From contig CAVOYT010000003.1 in NCBI GenBank assembly GCA_963700745.1, positions 186,001 to 250,000 on the forward strand: a stretch of DNA of 64,000 bases. The letters are read 5' to 3'. Within the stretch, counting starts at the first letter, position 1; each line of letters starts with the position of its first letter. The position numbers and the translations under genes were made by a program. A model generated the notes under the pieces. That model had not been told where the DNA came from and searched no databases. It worked only from the letters and a program-made list of their open reading frames with translations. The DNA is from UBA10649 sp963700745. GTDB taxonomy: Bacteria; Actinomycetota; Actinomycetes; S36-B12. Below are positions 58,510 to 64,000 of the stretch, one piece after another.

Positions 58510-58926
58510 GGCCGGAGCAGGGCCCCGTCGATCATCTCGTTGACGAGGGCATCGGCATGCTTGTTCCGCTCACGGGGAACCCACGTGTAGCTCACCCTGC
58601 CCGGCGGGAAGACCGCTCGCGCTCGACGTGCGAGTTCGCGCATGTCCGGGTGCTTGATCTGCCAGCGGCCGCTCATCTGCTCGACGATCAGCTTGGAGTC
58701 CAGGCGCATCTCGACCGTGGCGTCAGGGTCGATCTCGAAGGCGTGCTCGAGCCCGGCGATGGCGCCCCGGTACTCGGCGACGTTGTTGCGAGACCTCCCC
58801 GAGGTACTCCGCCAGCTCGGCGAGGACGACCCCGGTCACCGCGTCGCGGACCACGGCGCCGTAGGCCGCCGGACCGGGGTTCCCGCGTGACCCGCCGTCG
58901 GCCTCGACGATGAGTGAACGCGTCAT
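58506..58926 (-). CDS. rnhA: Ribonuclease HI, frame-disrupted
   Basis: RNase HI cuts the RNA strand of RNA-DNA hybrids. The start MTRSLIVEADGGSRGNPGPA carries the first catalytic Asp. NVAEYRGAIAGLEHA gives the Glu, LDSKLIVEQMSGRW the second Asp, and NKHADALVNEMID the final His and Asp. An extra C near 58797 (TCGCAAC) shifts the frame before NVAEY; corrected length is 139 residues. It is followed by the phosphatase gene with a 4-base overlap, and the pair resembles the actinobacterial fused form. Confidence 0.9.
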
Positions 58927-58941
58927 GTCCTCCGTCCCGGA

Positions 58942-59687
58942 CTACAGGCCGGACTCGGGAGTGCGCACCAGGATGCGGCGGCACTCCTCACAGCGGACCA
59001 CCGCGTCGGGTGGCGCCGCACGCAGTGCCTCGATCTCGGTCGGCGGCAGGGTGAGCCGGCAGCCCTCGCAGGTGCCGCGGTGCAGCGGTGCCGCACCCAC
59101 TCCACCGTGATCGGCACGGATCTTGTCGTACAGGCCGAGGAGATCCTCCGGGATTCCCGCCGCGAGGTCGCGCACGCAACTCGACGACGACGCGTCGATC
59201 GGCATCGATGGCGGCGCAGCTGCTCGTGGACGCTGGTCGCGATCGTCTCGCGCTCGTCGGCGAGCGCGTCGCGCTCCTCGGTGAGCTGCGCCACGGCAGC
59301 CCGGGCGCCCTCGACCCGCTCCATGATCTCCAGCTCGACGTCCTCGAGGTCGGACTGGCGACGGGCGAGGGACTCGAGCTCCGACTGAAGGGACTGCAGC
59401 TGCTTGGGGTCGCCGATCGATCCGGAGTCGAGCAGGTCGCGGTCGTGCTTCGCGCGGTCGAGCACCTGAGCGACGTCCCGGTCGGCCCGCGCCTGGTCGA
59501 GCTCGAGGTCGCTCGCGATCGTCTCGGCAGCGACCACCTCGTCGCGAACACGGGCCAGCCGTACCTCCAGCTCGGCCAGGCGCGCCGAGTCCGGAAGGGT
59601 CCGCGCGCGATGGTCGAGCTGGGCCAGCCGGGTGTCGCTGTCCTGGAGCTCGAGCAGGCGCAGCTGGATCGAGGGTTCGGCGTTCAG
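58942..59687 (-). CDS. C4-type zinc-ribbon coiled-coil protein (DUF164 family), frame-disrupted
   Basis: About 170 residues of coiled coil (starting LNAEPSIQLRLLELQDSD) precede a zinc ribbon with GTCEGCRLTLP and VVRCEECRRIL, the two Cys pairs. One extra base near 59180 shifts the frame between them; corrected length is about 247 residues. The best start is CTG 59687, because it overlaps the Nif3 stop as CTGA and follows AGGGAG by six bases; TTG 59714 is the alternative. The same order, zinc ribbon after Nif3, is seen in M. tuberculosis (Rv2229c-Rv2230c). The function is unknown, perhaps nucleic-acid binding. Confidence 0.83.
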
Positions 59688-60514
59688 CGGGTGCTCCCTA
59701 TGTGCTGGGTCCAAGGATCCGTCGGGATCGTGGACACGTGGACGTCCACCGTACTGCCGCGGACGGCGAGATCCGCGCGGAGTTCCTCAGCCGCGACCGG
59801 AAGCCACGGCCATTCGCTCGCCCAGTGGGCCACGTCGACGAGAGCGCATCCCCCGTCGACGAGGTGGTCCTGGGCTCGGTGGTGCCGAAGGTCGGACGTC
59901 ACGTACACGTCGGCGACCGCTGCGGCGTCCGCCAGGAACGCGTCACCCGCCCCACCGCAGACGGCAACCGTGCGGACCAGCTGGGTCCCCTCGCCCGCCA
60001 CCCGCACCCCGTGCCGCGTCGCCGGGAGCGCCGCCGACACCTGCTCGGCGAACTCGGCCAGCGTGACCTCGCGCGGCAGCGCGCCCACCCGGCCGGTCCC
60101 CAGGGCGGGATCGCCCGGCTCCGGCACCAGCGGGCGGCACCCGGTCAGGCCCAGCGCGGCAGCCAGCGCGTCGGACACCCCCGGCTCGGCGTGATCCGCG
60201 TTGGTGTGGGCGCTGAACAGCGCCACACCGTGGGACACCAGCGAGTGCACGAGCCGACCCTTGTGGTCCACGGCGGCCACCGAGTGCACGCCGTGCAGGA
60301 ACAGGGGGTGGTGCGTCACGATCAAGTCCGCCTGGATCATCAGCGCCTCGTCGACCACCGCCATCACCGGATCGACCGCGAACAGCACCCGATGGACCGA
60401 TGCATCTGGGTCACCGCAGGTGAGCCCGACCGCGTCCCAGTCGGCAGCGAGTCCCGGTGGGTAGCGGGCCTCGAGCGTCGCGACGACGTCGGCCACGGTC
60501 ACGGATGCGGTCAC
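59684..60514 (-). CDS. Nif3-like dinuclear metal centre protein
   Basis: This is a DUF34/NIF3 family protein, a ring-shaped hexamer with a two-metal site and no settled reaction; GTP cyclohydrolase 1 type 2 homology has been proposed. The 276-residue protein has the motifs ADLIVTHHPLFLHG (two His), SAHTNADHAEPGVSD (His and Asp) and VYVTSDLRHHRAQDH near the end. The frame is intact. It is first in a tightly coupled run with the zinc-ribbon, RNase HI and phosphatase genes. Confidence 0.9.
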   Translation of the reverse strand: MTASVTVADVVATLEARYPPGLAADWDAVGLTCGDPDASVHRVLFAVDPVMAVVDEALMIQADLIVTHHPLFLHGVHSVAAVDHKGRLVHSLVSHGVALFSAHTNADHAEPGVSDALAAALGLTGCRPLVPEPGDPALGTGRVGALPREVTLAEFAEQVSAALPATRHGVRVAGEGTQLVRTVAVCGGAGDAFLADAAAVADVYVTSDLRHHRAQDHLVDGGCALVDVAHWASEWPWLPVAAEELRADLAVRGSTVDVHVSTIPTDPWTQHIGSTR

Positions 60515-60631
60515 GTCGGCCAGATTACCCTCGGTCGTGCGGAGTGGTGCTCGCGAGAATCCTGATCCCGATCATGGGTAAGCCTGATCCCGACCATAGG
60601 TATGCGTCGACCGCGCCGGTAGCCTCCCTGC

Positions 60632-60706
60632 GGGCCCATAGCTCAGTTGGCTAGAGCGCCTCCCTTACAAGGAGGATGTCGTCGGTTCGAGTCCCGGCTG
60701 GGCCCA
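60632..60706 (+). tRNA. tRNA-Val (anticodon UAC)
   Basis: The 75-nt cloverleaf has acceptor GGGCCCA/TGGGCCC, a D-arm with AGCTCAGTTGG, and an anticodon stem CCTCC/GGAGG around the loop CTTACAA, giving anticodon TAC. The T-arm loop is GGTTCGAGTCC. CCA is not encoded. It stands alone between nif3 and an MFS gene. Confidence 0.95.
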
Positions 60707-60743
60707 CGGCGAAGCCGCGGAACCGAGTAGCGTCCGGGCAGTC

Positions 60744-61979
60744 ATGCGCGTGCTGTCCGGGACTCATCTCATCGTCGCTCCACAGCGCGGCTTCTATGGC
60801 TGGCGCATGGTGGTCTTCGCCAGCATCGCGCTGGCGCTGACCGGTCCGGGGCAGACGGCCGGGATCTCCGTGTTCGTCGATCCCCTCATCTCCGAGCTCG
60901 ACATCACGCGCACCCAGCTCACGACCGCCTACATGATCGGCACCCTCGGCGGAGCGCTCGCGCTGCCCTGGATCGGCCGCGGGATGGACGTCTACGGCGT
61001 CCGTCGGGCGATGGTGCTGATCGGCCTGGTGTTCGGCGGCGTCCTGCTGGCACTGTCCTTGGTGTCCGGACTCGGCGGCCTGACCGTCGGATTCGTGCTG
61101 CTGCGGATGAGCGGCCAGGGCGCGCTGGCCCTGGCGGCCACCACGGTCGTGGCCAGCTGGTTCTGGCGACGACGGGGCCTGGCCTTGGGGATCGTCGGCG
61201 CCGCAGGGGCGCTCGGCATCACCCTCACCCCGCTCGCGGCCAATGCCCTCATCGACGCGGTCGGCTGGCGACAGGCCTGGGTGGTGGAGGGTCTCGTGGT
61301 GCTCGCGGTCATCGTGCCGATGGCCCTGTTCGCCATCCGGAACCGCCCATCCGACGTCGGGCAGCACCCCGACGGGGAGCCGTCCCTGCATAGCGAGGCT
61401 CGGGAGTCGGAAGGCGCCACCGTCGCACAGGCTCGGCGCACCCTGCTCTTCTGGGTGATCCTCGCGGCCGTCTCGCTCAATGCCGGGCTTGCCACTGCGG
61501 TCGGGTTCCACCAGATCAGCATCCTGACCGAGCGCGGGCTCTCCCCTGCCGCCGCGGCCGCCAACTTCATCCCGCAGGCGATCGCGACCCTCGCCGCCAT
61601 GTTCCTCGTCGGTGCCCTGTCCGACCGGGTCCGCGCGCGCTGGCTGGTGGCCGCGTCCATGCTGACGCTGGCGGGCGGACTGGCGTGGGGAGCCTTCGTC
61701 ACGCCGGGTGCCTCAGCGATCGGCTTCGCCGCGCTCATCGGCGTCTCCGCAGGCGCGACCCGCGTGGTGGAGACCACAGAGATCCCCCGTCACTTCGGCC
61801 TGGTCCATCTCGGATCGATCCGAGGGTGGATCACCTCAGCCGCCGTCGCTGCCAGTGCCCTGGGGCCGGTCGCCTACTCCCTCGGTCAGGCCGCCACAGG
61901 TTCCTTCAGTGCCATCTTGCTCGCCTCTGCCACGCTGCCGGTCATCGTGATGGCGGTCGCGCTGCGACTCCCCGACTAG
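60744..61979 (+). CDS. MFS transporter (OxlT/monocarboxylate-like group)
   Basis: This 411-residue exporter or importer has 12 predicted helices. The N-terminal RGFYGWRMVVFASIALAL is typical of the oxalate/monocarboxylate MFS branch. GRGMDVYGVRRAMVL is motif A, and ALSDRVRARWLVAAS is its repeat in the second half. The frame is intact over 1.2 kb. Its stop shares CTAG (61976-61979) with the convergent peroxiredoxin gene. The substrate is unknown. Confidence 0.87.
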   Translation: MRVLSGTHLIVAPQRGFYGWRMVVFASIALALTGPGQTAGISVFVDPLISELDITRTQLTTAYMIGTLGGALALPWIGRGMDVYGVRRAMVLIGLVFGGVLLALSLVSGLGGLTVGFVLLRMSGQGALALAATTVVASWFWRRRGLALGIVGAAGALGITLTPLAANALIDAVGWRQAWVVEGLVVLAVIVPMALFAIRNRPSDVGQHPDGEPSLHSEARESEGATVAQARRTLLFWVILAAVSLNAGLATAVGFHQISILTERGLSPAAAAANFIPQAIATLAAMFLVGALSDRVRARWLVAASMLTLAGGLAWGAFVTPGASAIGFAALIGVSAGATRVVETTEIPRHFGLVHLGSIRGWITSAAVAASALGPVAYSLGQAATGSFSAILLASATLPVIVMAVALRLPD

Positions 61980-62455
61980 GACGCCGCGGCAAGGTCGGCC
62001 ACGGCCGCCGAGATGGCATCGATGTCGCGGGCATCGCCCGGTCCGTTGACGACCGACCAGCGCACCACGCCTTCCTTGTCGATGACGAAGGTGGCGCGGG
62101 TGGCGATCCCGTGGCTCTCGAGGAACACCCCGTAGGCACGCGCGACATCGCCGTGGGGCCAGAAGTCGCTGAGCAGCGGGTAGTCGATGCTCTCCTGCGT
62201 CGCAAAGATCTTCAGCGACGGCACGCGGTCACAGGAGACGCCGACGACCACCGTGTCGTCGCCTTCGAGGTCCGGAGTGCGGTCCCGCAGGGTGCACAGC
62301 TCCGACGTGCAGATCCCGGTGAAGGCGGCCGGGTAGAACATGAGGACGACGTTCTTGGCTCCCCGGAACTGCGACAGAGTGACCTGCTGCCCGTACTGGT
62401 CGGTGAGCGTGAAGTCGGGGGCGAGCTGCCCCATCTGGACGGGCGTGGCGGACAT
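61976..62455 (-). CDS. Peroxiredoxin, AhpE/Bcp type
   Basis: This thiol peroxidase reduces hydrogen peroxide and organic peroxides. The 159-residue protein begins MSATPVQMGQLAPDFTLTDQ. The active-site region YPAAFTGICTSELCTLRD holds the peroxidatic Cys (GIC) and a second Cys five residues on. The later WPHGDVARAYGVF is typical of the AhpE group. It lies beside DUF3052 and aceE, as ahpE does in M. tuberculosis. The frame is intact. Confidence 0.9.
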   Translation of the reverse strand: MSATPVQMGQLAPDFTLTDQYGQQVTLSQFRGAKNVVLMFYPAAFTGICTSELCTLRDRTPDLEGDDTVVVGVSCDRVPSLKIFATQESIDYPLLSDFWPHGDVARAYGVFLESHGIATRATFVIDKEGVVRWSVVNGPGDARDIDAISAAVADLAAAS

Positions 62456-62486
62456 GAGCGACTCCTGGTTGGCGGAGTTGCCGACG

Positions 62487-62918
62487 CTACCTCTTGGCCC
62501 GGGGGGCCACCAGTCGAGTTCCCTGCCATGCCGACGCGGCACTGATCGTGCTGGTCTGCTGCAGCCCCGCGGTCGGAGCGGCGTCGGCGATGTCCTCGGC
62601 CTCGATGTGCCCGGGGCGGCCAGGCTTGGGGGTGATGAGCCAGACCACGCCGTGATCGGTGAGGGGGCCGATGGCGTCGACGAGGGCGTCCACGAGGTCG
62701 CCGTCGTCGTCGCGGAACCACATGAGGACGACGTCCACGACGTCGTCATAGTCCTCGTCCTCCAGTTCCGTGCCGACGATCTCCTCGATGCCCGCGCGCA
62801 ACTCCTCATCGACGTCCGCGTCGTAGCCGATCTCCTGCACGGTGAGTCCCGGCTGCAGACCGAGTCGACTGGCACGTGCGCGGGCCTCGTTCTCCGCAGC
62901 GGCGGTCACATCGCTCAC
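62487..62918 (-). CDS. DUF3052 family protein
   Basis: The 143-residue cytoplasmic protein starts VSDVTAAAENEARARASRLG and carries GLQPGLTVQEIGYDADVDEEL, then a very acidic middle (EDEDYDDVVDVVLMWFRDDD) and GVVWLITPKPGRPGHIEAED. It is a conserved actinobacterial family of unknown function (Rv2239c). It is divergent from aceE and sits 31 bases upstream of the peroxiredoxin gene. The frame is intact. Confidence 0.85.
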   Translation of the reverse strand: MSDVTAAAENEARARASRLGLQPGLTVQEIGYDADVDEELRAGIEEIVGTELEDEDYDDVVDVVLMWFRDDDGDLVDALVDAIGPLTDHGVVWLITPKPGRPGHIEAEDIADAAPTAGLQQTSTISAASAWQGTRLVAPRAKR

Positions 62919-62936
62919 TCGTCTCACGGCTCGAGT

Positions 62937-62955
62937 CAGAGACCGGCGGTCTCTG
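62937..62955. promoter_or_regulatory. Perfect palindrome in the aceE/DUF3052 intergenic region
   Basis: CAGAGACC-GGC-GGTCTCTG has 8-bp perfect arms around three bases, 18 bases upstream of the DUF3052 start. The 264-base gap also contains the aceE promoter. An operator for a dimeric regulator is the likely reading; which regulator is unknown. Confidence 0.5.
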
Positions 62956-63182
62956 GTCCTTGGCCCGTAGTCCACCGGACGACGGGCCGGTGCGCAAGCA
63001 CCACGCGCGGATTCGCGGAAACAATCGGCACTTCGATCAGGCGCCCGAGCACGCTGCGGGCGCAATTGGGACCTCTCAGCGACATTGCCGCGGCGATGCG
63101 GAAGGATGAGGTCACAGCCGCTCGTATCCGATGCCCCCGGCCACCGGTGATCCCGGTGTCCGGCCGAGTCGAAGGATTTCCC

Positions 63183-64000
63183 GTGACCCCCGGACGTGAC
63201 CGCGACCCCCTCCTCGCAGGCGGACTCCCCACCCAGTACGTCGACGTCGATCCCGATGAGACCTCCGAGTGGGTCGAGTCGTTCGACAACGTCGTCGACA
63301 ACTCGGGCAACTACCGGGCCCGCTACCTCATGCTCTCGCTCCTGCGCCGGGCCGCCGAGCGCAACGTCGGCGTGCCGAGCCTGCGCAGCACCGACTACAT
63401 CAACACGATCCCGCCCGAGCGCGAGCCGTCGTTCCCCGGCAACGAGCCCCTCGAGAAGCGGATCCGCCAGATCATCCGCTGGAACGCGGCGATCATGGTC
63501 CACCGAGCACAGCGCCCGGGGATCTCGGTCGGCGGGCACATCTCGAGCTACGCGTCCTCCGCGACGCTGTACGAAGTCGGGTTCAACCACTTCTTCCGCG
63601 GCCCTGATCACCCCGGCGGCGGCGACCAGGTCTTCTTCCAGGGGCATGCCTCGCCCGGTGTCTACGCCCGCGCGTTCGTCGAGGGCCGGCTCACCGAGCA
63701 CCAGATGGACGGATTCCGCCAGGAGGTCTCGCACCCCGGCGGCGGCCTGCCCTCCTACCCGCATCCGCGGCTCATGCCGTGGTTCTGGCAGTTCCCGACC
63801 GTCTCGATGGGCATCGGCCCGCTGAACGCGATCTACCAGGCGCGCTTCAACAAGTACCTGCAGCATCGCGGCATCAAGGACACCTCGCAGCAGCACGTGT
63901 GGGCGTTCCTGGGCGACGGCGAGACCGACGAGGTCGACGCGGTCGGCGCCATCTCCCTCGCGGCCCGCGAGGAGCTCGACAACCTGACCTTCGTCGTGAA
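63183..64000 (+). CDS. aceE: Pyruvate dehydrogenase E1 component AceE (homodimeric), 5' part
   Basis: AceE decarboxylates pyruvate with thiamine diphosphate and passes acetyl to the lipoyl arm of E2. The frame is open from GTG 63183 to the window end, 272 codons of the usual roughly 900. Visible motifs are EWVESFDNVVDNSGNYRAR, IRWNAAIMVHRAQRPG, GGHISSYASSATLYEVGFNH, FFQGHASPGVYARAF and the start of the ThDP motif FLGDGETDEVDAVG. The partner E2, E3 and lipoylation genes lie at 23-31 kb. Confidence 0.95.
   Translation, partial: MTPGRDRDPLLAGGLPTQYVDVDPDETSEWVESFDNVVDNSGNYRARYLMLSLLRRAAERNVGVPSLRSTDYINTIPPEREPSFPGNEPLEKRIRQIIRWNAAIMVHRAQRPGISVGGHISSYASSATLYEVGFNHFFRGPDHPGGGDQVFFQGHASPGVYARAFVEGRLTEHQMDGFRQEVSHPGGGLPSYPHPRLMPWFWQFPTVSMGIGPLNAIYQARFNKYLQHRGIKDTSQQHVWAFLGDGETDEVDAVGAISLAAREELDNLTFVV

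Overview
The window is a gene-dense, GC-rich stretch of an actinobacterial (Actinomycetota) chromosome. The evidence is a CtaC/CtaD/CtaF oxidase set with an actinobacterial-type subunit IV, an HtpX/PspA/PspAB block, an NADPH:F420 reductase, GlnA/GlnE/GlnA2 with GlnR-type boxes, a homodimeric AceE and an actinobacterial RNase P RNA. From memory of Mycobacterium tuberculosis, much of the order follows Rv2193-Rv2241 (ctaC, sugar kinase, HesB protein, gcvT, pepB, E2, lipB, lipA, DUF4191, RDD, glnA1, glnE, glnA2, panB, RNase H/phosphatase, zinc ribbon, Nif3, AhpE, DUF3052, aceE). I lean to Propionibacteriales/Nocardioidaceae, but that is inference.

Layout. 1-5.1 kb: end of qcrB, a bidirectional terminator, an L,D-transpeptidase and ctaCDF. 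5.2-9.9 kb: a cysteine-desulfurase-like protein without its PLP residues, aat, a PfkB kinase, a HesB/ErpA protein and nadA. 9.9-14.1 kb: pspAB-htpX-pspA, a DUF3043 protein, an aldo/keto reductase and a small ORF. 14.2-20.6 kb: a cobalamin riboswitch followed by a secreted alpha-barrel protein, a membrane-anchored SCO2322-like protein, EcfT, a double ABC ATPase, an S component and a CobT-like protein. I read this as a B12 capture, import and processing locus, and it is the most interesting part. 20.6-31.6 kb: gcvT, pepA, lpdA, E2, lipB and lipA (lipoate-dependent dehydrogenases) with associated oxidoreductases. 31.6-35.4 kb: a small catabolic-looking cassette (two cupins, a hydroxyacid dehydrogenase, a hydratase) and an RDD protein. 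35.4-45.9 kb: glnA, glnE, an amidotransferase, glnA2 and nadE (nitrogen and NAD metabolism). 45.9-55.6 kb: efflux and regulators, panB, npdG, a histone H1-like basic protein with 90-bp repeats, map, polyphosphate glucokinase and two MarR regulators. 55.6-64 kb: rnpB, a methyltransferase, yaaA, RNase H/phosphatase, zinc ribbon, Nif3, tRNA-Val, an MFS protein, a peroxiredoxin, DUF3052 and the start of aceE.

Caveat on the sequence itself. About twenty genes, many of them essential (ctaD, glnA, glnE, nadA, lpdA, pepA), change reading frame once or more. Nearly every site is repaired by removing one extra base; a few need one base restored in a short C or G run. The protein on both sides stays well conserved. 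I therefore treat these as insertion-biased sequencing or assembly errors. They are annotated as single CDS spans with the break noted, not as pseudogenes. No CRISPR array, insertion sequence, prophage or replication origin was seen, and no gene-free stretch longer than about 300 bases exists except 14095-14437, which holds the riboswitch.
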